From Romboutsia_E sp900604535 (GTDB taxonomy: Bacteria; Bacillota; Clostridia; Peptostreptococcales; Peptostreptococcaceae): DNA of 64,000 nt. Of the stretch, positions 1 through 9,128 are shown piece after piece. Position 1 is the stretch's first letter. Each line of letters starts with the position of its first letter. The position numbers were made by a program, and so were the translations under genes. The stretch lies in the NCBI RefSeq assembly GCF_900604535.1, contig NZ_UWOT01000011.1, positions 1 to 64,000 on the forward strand. Direction: 5' to 3'. The notes under the pieces were generated by a model. It was not told the origin of the DNA. It did not search any database and saw only the letters and a program-made list of their open reading frames with translations.

Positions 1-126
1 GACTTCAAGATAAGATTTCCCACCGTAAGGGTAAGACCCCAGGAAGACTACCTGGTTGATAGGTCGAAGGTGTAAGTGCAGTAATGTATTTAGCTTATCG
101 ATACTAATAGGTCGAGGACTTGACCA
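1..126 (+). rRNA. rrl: 23S ribosomal RNA, 3' end (partial)
   Basis: The window opens inside a 23S rRNA gene. The last bases, with the conserved stretch TACTAATAGGTCGAGGACTT, match the 3' end of Firmicute 23S rRNA, which normally closes with GAGGACTTNACC. Only about the last 126 bases are present. A 5S gene follows after an AT-rich spacer, the usual 23S-5S order. The exact 3' end is estimated from the family consensus. Confidence 0.93.
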
Positions 127-238
127 ATAAATTTAAATGATAAATCAATAAATGATATGCAGTTTTTAGAGTACTAACTCTATTTATTGACAAATTTTCT
201 TAAATATGTTAATATTTTATATGTGTGATAAGTAAATT

Positions 239-356
<118 letters not shown>

Positions 357-360
357 AAAG

Positions 361-450
361 TGCCGAAGTGGCGGAACTGGCAGACGCACAGGACTTAAAA
401 TCCTGCGGGACTTACCTCTCGTACCGGTTCGATTCCGGTCTTCGGCACCA
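361..450 (+). tRNA. tRNA-Leu (UAA)
   Basis: Cloverleaf with acceptor arm TGCCGAA/TTCGGCA, an anticodon loop CTTAAAA (anticodon TAA), a long variable arm typical of leucine tRNAs, the GGTTCGATTCC T arm and an encoded CCA end. First of seven tRNAs following the 5S gene, probably co-transcribed with the rRNA operon. Confidence 0.95.
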
Positions 451-460
451 TATTCAATAT

Positions 461-536
<76 letters not shown>

Positions 537-543
537 TTAAAAT

Positions 544-618
544 GGCCCATTGGTCAAGCGGTCAAGACACCGCCCTTTCACGGCGGTAACAGGGGTTCGA
601 TTCCCCTATGGGTCACCA
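544..618 (+). tRNA. tRNA-Glu (UUC)
   Basis: Acceptor arm GGCCCAT/ATGGGTC, anticodon stem CCGCC/GGCGG around loop CTTTCAC (anticodon TTC), T arm AGGGGTTCGATTCCCCT and encoded CCA. Confidence 0.95.
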
Positions 619-624
619 TTTCCC

Positions 625-700
625 GGGACTATAGCTCAGCTGGGAGAGCACCTGCCTTACAAGCAGGGGGTCACAGGTTCGAGCCCTGTTAGTCCCACCA
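625..700 (+). tRNA. tRNA-Val (UAC)
   Basis: Acceptor arm GGGACTA/TAGTCCC, anticodon stem CCTGC/GCAGG around loop CTTACAA (anticodon TAC), T arm with GGTTCGAGCC, discriminator A and encoded CCA. Confidence 0.95.
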
Positions 701-707
701 TTTATGC

Positions 708-784
708 GGCCTGGTAGTTCAGCTGGTTAGAATGCCAGCCTGTCACGCTGGAGGTCGAGGGTTCGAGTCCCTTCCAGGTCGCCA
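708..784 (+). tRNA. tRNA-Asp (GUC)
   Basis: Acceptor arm GGCCTGG/CCAGGTC (one G:U pair), anticodon stem CCAGC/GCTGG around loop CTGTCAC (anticodon GTC). The discriminator base is G73, as expected for tRNA-Asp, and CCA is encoded. Confidence 0.95.
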
Positions 785-789
785 TTTAA

Positions 790-864
790 GCGGGAATAGT
801 TCAGTGGTAGAGCGCAACCTTGCCAAGGTTGAAGTCGCGAGTTCGAATCTCGTTTCCCGCTCCA
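790..864 (+). tRNA. tRNA-Gly (GCC)
   Basis: Acceptor arm GCGGGAA/TTCCCGC, anticodon stem CAACC/GGTTG around loop TTGCCAA (anticodon GCC), discriminator T, encoded CCA. Confidence 0.95.
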
Positions 865-878
865 TTATTTAATATTAT

Positions 879-955
<77 letters not shown>

Positions 956-957
956 AT

Positions 958-990
958 AAAAAGTTTCACATTTGTGAAACTTTTTTTTTA
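958..990 (+). terminator. Terminator of the rRNA-tRNA operon
   Basis: A 12-bp perfect stem (AAAAGTTTCACA, loop TT, TGTGAAACTTTT) runs into a run of T residues immediately after the last tRNA. Confidence 0.9.
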
Positions 991-1025
991 TTTAAAATAA
1001 TAAAGTTAAGTAGATATCAAATAAT

Positions 1026-1055
1026 TTGTATATACTTATATTAATATAGTATAAT
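1026..1055 (+). promoter_or_regulatory. Candidate sigma-A promoter for cdaA
   Basis: TTGTAT at 1026-1031 and a perfect -10 TATAAT at 1050-1055 with an 18-bp spacer, between the tRNA terminator and cdaA. The -35 is only a partial match. Confidence 0.5.
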
Positions 1056-1100
1056 ACATAATATAAATGATAAGTAATCATTAAACAGGAGGGTAAGACT

Positions 1101-1937
1101 GTGTTCGATATAAAGTCTTTTTTTGATGGATTTTTAAATAATATCTTGGCAATGAATTTATTTGACTTGATTGATATATCCATAGTAGCATATATCTTTT
1201 ATAAAATTTTTATGTTTATAAAAGATACAAGGGCAGAACAGGTTCTTAAAGGAGTTGTATTTTTATTATTAGCAACTTATCTTAGTTCAACTTTTAGGTT
1301 ACATACACTTTATTTTTTGCTAGCTAACACTCTTCAAATTGGTATTCTAGCAGCAATTATAATTTTTCAGCCTGAGCTTAGAGCAGGGTTAGAACATATC
1401 GGTAGAGCTCAGTTTAGTTTGTTTGTAAAAGGAAATAATACAAATGAAGATTTACATAAGACAATAGAGGAAATTGTAGAGGCTCTTTATTCTCTATCAA
1501 GACAAAAAATAGGTGCACTTATTATAATGGAAAGAAAGACAAAAATTTCGGATATAATAAGTACTGGTACAGAAATAGATGGGGATGTCTCAAGACAATT
1601 ACTAATAAATATATTTATTCCAAATACGCCACTACACGATGGAGCAGTGGTTATAAGAGATTCTAAAGTAAAAGCAGCTGCATGCTTTTTACCATTAACT
1701 CAAAGCAAAGATTTAAGTAAAGATTTAGGAACAAGACATAGAGCTGGTGTGGGAGTAAGTGAAGTATCAGATTGCATAACTTTAATAGTATCTGAAGAAA
1801 CTGGAGAAGTATCTATAGCTAAATCAGGTAAATTATATAGAAATATTTCAAAAGAGAGAATGACTAATATATTACAAAATAATTTAAAGAGCAATGCAGA
1901 AGAAAAAAGTTTTTTAAAAGGTGGTATATTTAGATGA
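1101..1937 (+). CDS. cdaA: Diadenylate cyclase CdaA (DisA_N domain membrane protein)
   Basis: Makes the second messenger c-di-AMP from two ATP. The 278-residue protein has hydrophobic N-terminal segments (about residues 20-40, 50-65 and 72-90) that anchor it in the membrane, followed by a DisA_N catalytic domain with the DGA motif at 180-182 and the RHR motif at 212-214. Translation starts at GTG 1101 behind AGGAGGG. It overlaps ybbR by four bases (ATGA), so the two are translationally coupled. The order cdaA-ybbR-glmM is the standard Firmicute arrangement linking c-di-AMP to cell wall precursor synthesis. Both catalytic motifs are intact. Confidence 0.95.
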   Translation: MFDIKSFFDGFLNNILAMNLFDLIDISIVAYIFYKIFMFIKDTRAEQVLKGVVFLLLATYLSSTFRLHTLYFLLANTLQIGILAAIIIFQPELRAGLEHIGRAQFSLFVKGNNTNEDLHKTIEEIVEALYSLSRQKIGALIIMERKTKISDIISTGTEIDGDVSRQLLINIFIPNTPLHDGAVVIRDSKVKAAACFLPLTQSKDLSKDLGTRHRAGVGVSEVSDCITLIVSEETGEVSIAKSGKLYRNISKERMTNILQNNLKSNAEEKSFLKGGIFR

Positions 1938-3100
1938 TTGAAAAACTAAAAGAAAACACAAAAATAAAGCTAATTTCTCTCTTAAGTGCATTAGTATTAT
2001 GGATGTATGTAGTACTTGTTGTGGATCCACAAGAGACTAAAACATTTGAAAACATACCTGTTACAATAACTAATATGGATGAACTAACAAATAGTGATTT
2101 TGTAATTTATCCTGAAGCGGACTTAACAACAAGCATATATATTACAGGAAAGTTGTCAGCATTAAAAAATGTATCTAAAGATGATATAAGGGCATATGGA
2201 ACTATAATTAATCCTAAAGAAGGAAATAATGCATTATATTTAAAAGCTGATATATCAAAAGGTGTTTCATATGCATTTAAACCAGATACATTAATAATAT
2301 CTTTAGAAAAAGTTGTAGAAGAAAAAAGATTAATAGATGTATCTGTTAAAGGAAAATATAAAGATAATTTAGATGTTATTGATTTAGAAAAAGAAAGCAT
2401 AAAGATATCAGGCCCTAGAAGCCTAGTACAGCAAGTTCAAAAGCTTCAAGCAACATTAACATTAGATGAGAGTAAAAGTAGCTTTTTAACGTCACTAAAG
2501 CTTATTCCTATTGACGAGAATGGAACAGAAGTTAAAGGTGTAGAGCTTGAAAACTCATCTGTAAATGCAGATGTAACATTACTGGTTGAAAAGAATGTTC
2601 CAATAAGCGCTGTATTTACTGATGAAAATATTGATAAGGAACAATATAAGATAAGTCAAAATACTATAACTATAAAAGGAAAGAAAGATATAGTTGATAC
2701 AATAACATCTATAAATACACAGCCAATTGATGTAACAGCATTAAAAGTAGGAGAGCCTATTAATATTAAGTTAGAAGTTCCAAATGGGATAGTTATAGGT
2801 GAAAATATAAATCTAACAGTACAACTAGAATCGTTAAAGGGATTAACTAGTAAGTTTAGTTATGGGAAAGATGATATAGAAATAAGAAATAATAGAAATA
2901 TAGATATATCAACTTTAGATATACCTGAAAGTGTAGAGGTAGATATAGAATATAATAATGATTTACATGGGTTAAATAAATCAGATATTACATTATACAT
3001 AGATGCATCTGAACAAAGTGATAGCTACCCTATAAGATATGAGTCAAAATTTGAATTTAATGCAATAACAATAAATCCTAATATTATTACATATAAATAA
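1934..3100 (+). CDS. cdaR: YbbR-domain regulator of CdaA
   Basis: This 388-residue protein has one N-terminal transmembrane helix (about residues 12-32) followed by several YbbR repeats of roughly 80 residues on the outer face. YbbR proteins (CdaR in Bacillus) bind and modulate the membrane cyclase CdaA. The start codon overlaps the cdaA stop, which supports a stoichiometric complex. A terminator follows the gene, so glmM has a separate transcript or depends on read-through. Function is by family and gene order; the repeats are recognised only in outline. Confidence 0.88.
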   Translation: MIEKLKENTKIKLISLLSALVLWMYVVLVVDPQETKTFENIPVTITNMDELTNSDFVIYPEADLTTSIYITGKLSALKNVSKDDIRAYGTIINPKEGNNALYLKADISKGVSYAFKPDTLIISLEKVVEEKRLIDVSVKGKYKDNLDVIDLEKESIKISGPRSLVQQVQKLQATLTLDESKSSFLTSLKLIPIDENGTEVKGVELENSSVNADVTLLVEKNVPISAVFTDENIDKEQYKISQNTITIKGKKDIVDTITSINTQPIDVTALKVGEPINIKLEVPNGIVIGENINLTVQLESLKGLTSKFSYGKDDIEIRNNRNIDISTLDIPESVEVDIEYNNDLHGLNKSDITLYIDASEQSDSYPIRYESKFEFNAITINPNIITYK

Positions 3101-3162
3101 ATTCAATTAAAATATAAAGAATAATAAAAATTAAGTAAAAAATAGTAAAAAATAATAAAAAT

Positions 3163-3198
3163 AAGACAATAGAATTGGGTTTCTGTTGTCTTTTTTTT
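3163..3198 (+). terminator. Terminator after ybbR
   Basis: Twelve-pair stem (AAGACAATAGAA with TTCTGTTGTCTT, one G:U pair), six-base loop and a T run. Confidence 0.85.
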
Positions 3199-3308
3199 AC
3201 ATTAGTATTAAAATACTCATATGACTTATAATATCAAATATGAAAATAATAGAATATAAATAGATATAGTATTTTAAAAAAGCTTTTCAAGTTGAAAGGA
3301 GATTATTA

Positions 3309-4655
3309 ATGAGAAAATATTTCGGTACTGATGGAGTAAGAGGAATCGCTAATACAGAACTTACTTGTGACTTAGCATATAAACTAGGTAGAGCAGGTGG
3401 ATATGTTTTAGCAAAGGGAGATCATAGAGTTAAAGTTGTTGTAGGAAAAGATACTAGAATATCAGGTGATATGTTAGAAGCAGCATTAATATCAGGTCTA
3501 ATGTCAGTAGGGTGTGATGTTATAACAGTAGGAGTTGTACCAACACCAGCAGTTGCTTATTTAACAAAAGAATATAATGCTGATTGTGGAGTTGTAATAT
3601 CAGCATCACATAATCCAGTTGAATATAATGGTATAAAATTCTTTAATAAAGATGGGTATAAACTAGATGATTCAATAGAATTAGAAATAGAAACATATAT
3701 AGATGACATTGAAAAAGTACAAAGTTCACCAGTTGGAGAACATGTTGGTAGAAGAATACACAAGCATGATGCTAAAAAGGATTATGTTAATTATCTTAAA
3801 TCTATTATAAATGTAGATTTTAAAGGTTTAAAAGTTGTATTAGATTGCGCAAATGGAGCGGCATATGAAGTTGCACCAGCAGTATTTAAAGAATTAGGAG
3901 CAGATGTAGTATCAATAAATAGTACGCCAGATGGGAACAATATAAATGATAAATGTGGATCAACACATCCAGAAAGACTTCAAGAAGATGTTTTAGAAAA
4001 CAAAGCAGACTTAGGATTAGCATATGATGGAGATGCAGATAGATTAATTGCTGTTAATGAAAAGGGACAAATAGTCGATGGCGATCATATAATGATATTA
4101 AGTGCTATTTATTTAAAAAAGAAAAATAAATTAGCTCAAGATACTTTAGTTGTTACAGTAATGAGTAACATAGGATTAACTATAGCTGCTAAAGAAAATG
4201 GTGTTAAATTAGCTACAACTGCTGTTGGAGATAGATATGTACTTGAAGAAATGAAGAATAGTGGTTATAATTTAGGAGGAGAACAATCAGGACATATGAT
4301 TTTCTTAGATTATAATACTACTGGAGATGGTGTTTTAAGTTCTTTAATTCTGTCTAAAATAGTATTAGAAGAAAATAAAACTTTGTCGGAGCTTGCATCA
4401 GTTATGAATCAATATCCACAAGTTTTAGTTAATGCAAGAATAAGCAATGAAAATAAAAATAGATATATGGAAGTAAAAGAAATAAGTGATGAAATAGCAA
4501 GAATAGAAAACTTATTAGATGGATGTGGAAGAGTCTTAATAAGACCATCGGGAACAGAACCATTAGTGAGAGTTATGCTAGAGGGTAAAGAGGAAGGTCA
4601 AATAAAAGAATTAGCTACAAACTTAGCTAACTTAATACAAGAAAAGTTATCTTAA
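3309..4655 (+). CDS. glmM: Phosphoglucosamine mutase GlmM
   Basis: Converts glucosamine-6-phosphate to glucosamine-1-phosphate on the way to UDP-GlcNAc and peptidoglycan. The 448 residues match the family length. The active-site serine is Ser100 in SASHNP, the metal-binding loop DGDADR lies near residue 240, and the sugar-binding GGEQSGH and phosphate-binding RPSGTEP motifs follow. A GAAAGGAG ribosome binding site precedes ATG 3309. It sits directly upstream of glmS, whose product supplies its substrate, with a hairpin terminator and the glmS ribozyme between the two genes. Confidence 0.97.
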   Translation: MRKYFGTDGVRGIANTELTCDLAYKLGRAGGYVLAKGDHRVKVVVGKDTRISGDMLEAALISGLMSVGCDVITVGVVPTPAVAYLTKEYNADCGVVISASHNPVEYNGIKFFNKDGYKLDDSIELEIETYIDDIEKVQSSPVGEHVGRRIHKHDAKKDYVNYLKSIINVDFKGLKVVLDCANGAAYEVAPAVFKELGADVVSINSTPDGNNINDKCGSTHPERLQEDVLENKADLGLAYDGDADRLIAVNEKGQIVDGDHIMILSAIYLKKKNKLAQDTLVVTVMSNIGLTIAAKENGVKLATTAVGDRYVLEEMKNSGYNLGGEQSGHMIFLDYNTTGDGVLSSLILSKIVLEENKTLSELASVMNQYPQVLVNARISNENKNRYMEVKEISDEIARIENLLDGCGRVLIRPSGTEPLVRVMLEGKEEGQIKELATNLANLIQEKLS

Positions 4656-4685
4656 TAAATATAGATTAAATATATGAAAGTAGAT

Positions 4686-4745
4686 ATATATTAAGAAGCA
4701 TTAGATTAAGTTTTTATAATATATGCTTCTTAATATATATTTTTA
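4686..4745 (+). terminator. Terminator-like hairpin after glmM
   Basis: A perfect 16-bp stem (4686-4701 with 4723-4738, core TTAAGAAGCAT/ATGCTTCTTAA) with a 21-base loop, followed by a T-rich run. The stem is AT-rich apart from the GAAGC core, so efficiency is uncertain. Confidence 0.7.
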
Positions 4746-4771
4746 ATTTAAATATATGTAATCTTATTTTA

Positions 4772-4945
4772 TAAGCGCCAGAACTTAGATATCGTCTCTT
4801 TTTAATTAAACGTAATTGTTTCTAAGTTGACGAGGACAGAGTTAATCGAATTATCGGCGGATGCTCTGCGGTGTGTTTACCATCGAAGAACTTCTTTAAA
4901 ACATAGGAGTGATCCTGTGGACAAAGAGAAGCTCAAGTAAACTTA
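4772..4945 (+). ncRNA. glmS ribozyme (glucosamine-6-phosphate-activated)
   Basis: The stretch begins with the diagnostic AGCGCCAGAACTT. Known glmS ribozymes cleave between A and G of AGCGCC, here between 4774 and 4775. The downstream core elements GACGAGG, TTATCGGCGGATGC and the 3' section around GATCCTGTGGACAAAG are present in the expected order. It lies in the 5' leader of glmS. Known function: glucosamine-6-phosphate acts as the catalytic cofactor, the mRNA self-cleaves and is degraded, and GlmS falls. The 3' boundary is approximate. Confidence 0.95.
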
Positions 4946-4995
4946 TATGACCTACTCTTAAAAAATATATTAATTTTTTTAGGAGGCTACAAAAT

Positions 4996-6825
4996 ATGTG
5001 TGGTATAGTTGGATATTTAGGAAATAGACAGGCAACTGAAGTTCTTATAGAAGGACTTTCTAAGCTTGAGTATAGAGGATATGACTCAGCTGGAGTTGCA
5101 GTAAGTGTAGGAAATGAATTAGAAATAAGAAAGTTCAAGGGAAGACTTGCAATACTTGCAGAAGACCTGGAACAAAATCCTATTAAAGGCGGATTAGGTA
5201 TAGGGCATACTAGATGGGCTACTCATGGTGAGCCATCTGATGTAAACTCACATCCTCATTTTAATATGGATAAAACAATAGCTGTAGTTCATAACGGTAT
5301 AATCGAGAACTATATGGAATTAAGAGAAGAATTACAAGCTGAAGGTGTTGTATTTTTATCTCAAACAGATACAGAAGTCGTGGCACACTTAGTAGATAAG
5401 TTTTATGAAGGAAACTTATTAGATGCTGTATATAAAGCAACTGAAAAATTAAGAGGAGCATATGCATTAGGAGTTATATGTAAAGATAATAACAATGAAT
5501 TAGTAGCTGTAAGAAAAGACAGCCCATTAATTGTAGGTCTTGGAGAAGATGAAAATTTTATAGCTTCAGATATACCTGCAATATTAAAGTATACTAGAAA
5601 TGTTTACTTCTTAGAAAATGGAGAATATGTCCATATAAAAGACAACAATGTTACTGTTTTAGATGAAAATAGAAATGTTGTTGAAAAAGAATTAAATGAA
5701 ATAACTTGGGATGTAGAAGCTGCTTCAAAAGGTGGATATGACCACTTTATGTTAAAGGAAATATATGAACAACCAAATGGAGTTAAAGAAACTTTATTAA
5801 GAAGATTAAACGCTAATGGAGAAATCCAATTAGATGATATAAAAATGACTAAAGAAGATTTAGATAAAATAAATAGAGTATATATCGTTGCATGTGGTAC
5901 TGCATATCATGCAGGTCTTGTTGGTAAATTTGCAATAGAAAAGTTTGCTCATATACCAGTTATAACTGATATAGCATCTGAGTTTAGATATAGAGATCCG
6001 TATATAGACAATAAGACTTTATTAATACTAGTAAGTCAATCTGGTGAAACTGCAGATACTTTAGCATCTTTAAGATATGCTAAAGAAAAGGGAGCGAGAA
6101 TACTATCAGTAACTAATGTTGTTGGTTCTTCTATAGCTAGAGAATCTGATGATGTATTCTATACTTGGGCAGGTCCTGAAATATCAGTTGCATCTACTAA
6201 AGCTTATACTACTCAATTAGTATCATTCTACATGATAGCTTTAGATTTTGCTATAAAGAAAGGTACTATAAGCAGAGAGTACTATAATGAAATGATCGAT
6301 AAATTAAAAGAAATGTCAGAGTTAGTTTCTAGAGCATTAGAACAAGAAACTCATATAAAAGAAGATGTAGCTAAAGAATTAAGAAATGCAACTAGCGCGT
6401 TCTATTTAGGTAGAGGATTAGATTATAATTTAGCTATGGAAGGTGCTCTAAAGATAAAAGAAATATCTTATATTCATGCAGAAGCATTTGCAGCAGGAGA
6501 ATTAAAACACGGTACAATAGCACTAATAGAAGAAGGAACTCCTGTTATAGCAATAGCTACTCAAGAAGAGCTTTTCGAAAAGATGGTATCTAATATGCAA
6601 GAAGTTAAAGCTAGAGGAGCTTATGTTATAGCTATTGCTCAAGAGCATAATAAAGAAGTAGAAAAAGCAGCGGATAAGGTAATATATATACCAAATGTTG
6701 ATGATGTATTATCAAGTATACTAACTGTTTTACCACTTCAATTATTATCTTACTATGTTGCAGTGCAAAGAGGCTGTGATGTAGATAAGCCAAGAAACTT
6801 AGCGAAATCAGTAACAGTAGAATAA
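4996..6825 (+). CDS. glmS: Glutamine-fructose-6-phosphate aminotransferase (isomerizing)
   Basis: Makes glucosamine-6-phosphate from fructose-6-phosphate and glutamine, the entry step to amino-sugar synthesis. The 609 residues comprise an N-terminal glutaminase domain (catalytic Cys2 after Met removal, MCGIVGYLG) and two SIS sugar-isomerase domains (about 285-420 and 455-590). It ends in the conserved RNLAKSVTVE tail that gates the active site. AGGAGG precedes ATG 4996. Feedback by its product through the glmS ribozyme in the leader is expected. Confidence 0.98.
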   Translation: MCGIVGYLGNRQATEVLIEGLSKLEYRGYDSAGVAVSVGNELEIRKFKGRLAILAEDLEQNPIKGGLGIGHTRWATHGEPSDVNSHPHFNMDKTIAVVHNGIIENYMELREELQAEGVVFLSQTDTEVVAHLVDKFYEGNLLDAVYKATEKLRGAYALGVICKDNNNELVAVRKDSPLIVGLGEDENFIASDIPAILKYTRNVYFLENGEYVHIKDNNVTVLDENRNVVEKELNEITWDVEAASKGGYDHFMLKEIYEQPNGVKETLLRRLNANGEIQLDDIKMTKEDLDKINRVYIVACGTAYHAGLVGKFAIEKFAHIPVITDIASEFRYRDPYIDNKTLLILVSQSGETADTLASLRYAKEKGARILSVTNVVGSSIARESDDVFYTWAGPEISVASTKAYTTQLVSFYMIALDFAIKKGTISREYYNEMIDKLKEMSELVSRALEQETHIKEDVAKELRNATSAFYLGRGLDYNLAMEGALKIKEISYIHAEAFAAGELKHGTIALIEEGTPVIAIATQEELFEKMVSNMQEVKARGAYVIAIAQEHNKEVEKAADKVIYIPNVDDVLSSILTVLPLQLLSYYVAVQRGCDVDKPRNLAKSVTVE

Positions 6826-6869
6826 AAAATAAATAAATATTATTAAAGTAATTTGTAGAATAATTAATA

Positions 6870-6903
6870 GGGCTGAGATATTATGTCTCAGCCTTTTAAT
6901 TTA
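6870..6903 (+). terminator. Terminator after glmS
   Basis: GGCTGAGA, seven-base loop, TCTCAGCC, followed by TTTT. Confidence 0.85.
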
Positions 6904-7025
6904 TTTATATTAAATTAACAGGAATTTATTTTTTATATTTATAATATAAAATAACTATGAAGTATATCCTCTTTAAATTTGTTAATAATTTAAATATAAA
7001 TTTAGAGTTTTAAGGGGGATTATTC

Positions 7026-7763
7026 ATGGAAAAATTAAAATATATTTCTTTGTTTATTATTTTAGTAATGTTAGGATCAATATCATCTTATGCAGATATA
7101 AAATTAAACAATTCATATGATAGATTTTTAAATACTTTTGAAGATACAGGTGCAGAGTTTAAGTTTTATAGCATAAAAGCAAATGCAAGTATTGATTATA
7201 ATATAAGCAAAGATGAATTAAAATCTATATGTATAGATATAATTACAGATTTAGGTATGGAAGAAAGTGATGTGAAGATAGAAGAAAAGTGGAATGACGA
7301 TGAAAATCAAATATATACCCAAGGAAAGGATAATAACTCTAGTATATCTATAGTAGCAATAAAAAAAAATAAAACAGAATCTTACTTAATGGTTGACATA
7401 TTAGATAATAAAGTATATAAAAATATAGTGGATATTTACGATATTTTAGAGGATTCTCTGAATAATTACAATTGCAAGTATGAAATATATACTTGTATAG
7501 CTGGAGAATATGGCAAAAAGTTACAAAACGATAAATATAATGATATTTTAGATGAAATATTATATAATATGAATGCTGAAGTTATTGAAAAAGTACAAGA
7601 AGAGAATTTTTTATCTGTGACGGCATATAGTAAGGTATTAAAAGAAGATTACTTAGAATGTTTTGGCAAAAAGATAAATTTAAATATAGGAATTAGGTAT
7701 AGCGAGGATGATGAGAAAACACTCATATATATAGCTACACCGATTATAAAACTAGATTACTAA
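7026..7763 (+). CDS. ywmB: YwmB-family secreted protein (TATA-box-binding-like fold)
   Basis: A 245-residue protein with an N-terminal signal peptide (hydrophobic residues 6-20, likely cleavage after SSYA). The rest is a soluble extracellular domain of mixed charge with no recognisable catalytic motif. I assign it to the YwmB family mainly because it sits directly upstream of murA and spoIID, as in Bacillus, and by length and topology. Family function is unknown, although the location suggests cell envelope work. The gene has its own GGGGG ribosome binding site and ends 16 bases before murA, so the two are probably co-transcribed. Confidence 0.65.
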   Translation: MEKLKYISLFIILVMLGSISSYADIKLNNSYDRFLNTFEDTGAEFKFYSIKANASIDYNISKDELKSICIDIITDLGMEESDVKIEEKWNDDENQIYTQGKDNNSSISIVAIKKNKTESYLMVDILDNKVYKNIVDIYDILEDSLNNYNCKYEIYTCIAGEYGKKLQNDKYNDILDEILYNMNAEVIEKVQEENFLSVTAYSKVLKEDYLECFGKKINLNIGIRYSEDDEKTLIYIATPIIKLDY

Positions 7764-7779
7764 GAGGAGATCAAATAAG

Positions 7780-9033
7780 ATGGCTAAGATAATTGTAAAG
7801 AAAAGTAACCCACTTAATGGTACAGTTAAAATAGATGGAGCAAAAAATGCTGTTTTACCAATTATAGCAGCAACATTACTAGCAAAGGGAAAATCTGTAA
7901 TAAGAGAAGTTCCAAATTTAAGAGATGTTCATGTTATATCTGATTTATTAAGACATTTAGGAGCGGAAGTTGAATATGAAGATAAAACATTAACTGTTGA
8001 TGCGACAAATATAACTACATGTGAAGCTCCATATGAGTTAGTAAGAAAAATGAGAGCATCATTCTTAGTTATGGGACCTTTATTATCAAGATTCAATCAT
8101 ACAAAAATATCTATGCCAGGAGGATGTGCTATAGGTACAAGACCAATAGATTTACATTTAAAAGGATTTAGATGCTTAGGTGCTGATGTTGAAATAGATC
8201 ATGGATTCGTTGAAGCTAGAACTGAAAAATTAAAAGGATGTAAGTTATATTTAGATTTTCCATCAGTAGGAGCAACTGAAAATATAATGATGGCAGCATC
8301 ACTAGCAGAAGGAACTACTATAATAGAAAATGCTGCAGAAGAACCAGAGATAGTAGATTTAGCTAACTTTTTAAATGAAATGGGCGCAGATATAAAAGGC
8401 GCAGGAACTAACACTATAAGAATAAAAGGTGTTAAGGAATTAAGAGGTGCAGAGCATACTGTTATACCAGATAGAATAGAAGCGGCTACTTATATGGTTG
8501 CAGCAGCTATGACAAAAGGTGATATAACTATAGAGAATGTTTTAATGGAGCATTTAAAGCCAGTTACAGCTAAATTAAAAGAAGCTGGATGTAAAATAAT
8601 AGAGTTAGAAAATGCAGTTAGAGTTATAGGTCCAGAGACTTTAAAATCAATAGATATAAAAACTTTACCACATCCAGGATTCCCAACAGATGTTCAAGCT
8701 CAATTTATGGCTATGCTTACTGTATCTAAAGGGACAGGTGTAGTTATAGAAACTGTTTTTGAAAATAGATACATGCATGTTGCAGAGTTCAATAGAATGG
8801 GTGCAAACATAAAAATAGAAGGAAGAACGGCTGTAGTAAAAGGTGTAGATAAACTGTACGGAGCGAAAGTTAATGCTACAGATTTAAGAGCAGGAGCAGC
8901 GCTTATATTATGTGGTCTTATAGCTGAAGGAGACACTGAAATAGGTGAAATATACCATATACAAAGAGGATATGTAGATATCGACAAGAAGATAACAGCA
9001 CTAGGTGGAAATATAGAAATCGTAGAAGATTAA
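7780..9033 (+). CDS. murA: UDP-N-acetylglucosamine 1-carboxyvinyltransferase MurA
   Basis: First committed step of peptidoglycan synthesis, transferring enolpyruvate from PEP to UDP-GlcNAc. The 417 residues show the EPT fold with Lys22-Asn23 near the N-terminus. The catalytic Cys116 sits in PGGCAIGTRP, so the enzyme should be fosfomycin-sensitive in principle. GAGGAGA precedes ATG 7780. No intrinsic terminator follows. Transcription could run into spoIID, which matters for the hairpin described there. Confidence 0.97.
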   Translation: MAKIIVKKSNPLNGTVKIDGAKNAVLPIIAATLLAKGKSVIREVPNLRDVHVISDLLRHLGAEVEYEDKTLTVDATNITTCEAPYELVRKMRASFLVMGPLLSRFNHTKISMPGGCAIGTRPIDLHLKGFRCLGADVEIDHGFVEARTEKLKGCKLYLDFPSVGATENIMMAASLAEGTTIIENAAEEPEIVDLANFLNEMGADIKGAGTNTIRIKGVKELRGAEHTVIPDRIEAATYMVAAAMTKGDITIENVLMEHLKPVTAKLKEAGCKIIELENAVRVIGPETLKSIDIKTLPHPGFPTDVQAQFMAMLTVSKGTGVVIETVFENRYMHVAEFNRMGANIKIEGRTAVVKGVDKLYGAKVNATDLRAGAALILCGLIAEGDTEIGEIYHIQRGYVDIDKKITALGGNIEIVED

Positions 9034-9051
9034 TTAAATAATAGTTAAGTA

Positions 9052-9078
9052 ATAAATGTAAGGGGTTTTTCATATACT
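9052..9078 (+). promoter_or_regulatory. Candidate sigma-E promoter of spoIID
   Basis: ATAAAT (9052-9057), a 13-bp spacer and CATATACT (9071-9078) resemble the mother-cell sigma-E -35 and -10 elements (the -10 consensus is close to CATACANT). spoIID is a sigma-E gene in Bacillus. The predicted start near 9085 falls inside the loop of the inverted repeat 9059-9128. Confidence 0.5.
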
Positions 9079-9128
9079 TTAAAGATAATTAGCCAAGCTA
9101 AGGAGGAAAGTATATGAAGAACCCTTTA
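9059..9128 (+). promoter_or_regulatory. Start-codon-masking inverted repeat upstream of spoIID
   Basis: Bases 9059-9080 pair with 9107-9128 to give 22 consecutive pairs, two of them G:U. The right arm contains the spoIID ATG (9114-9116). The loop holds the Shine-Dalgarno AAGGAGG and a small inner hairpin TTAGC-CAA-GCTAA. No T run follows, so it is not a typical terminator. It should form only in transcripts that start upstream of 9059, such as murA read-through. Confidence 0.75.

Noticed and set aside
4686..4745. Hairpin 4686-4738 as part of the glmS ribozyme
   Set aside because: It ends well before the cleavage site at 4774/4775 and is followed by T-rich sequence, so it is more likely the glmM terminator.
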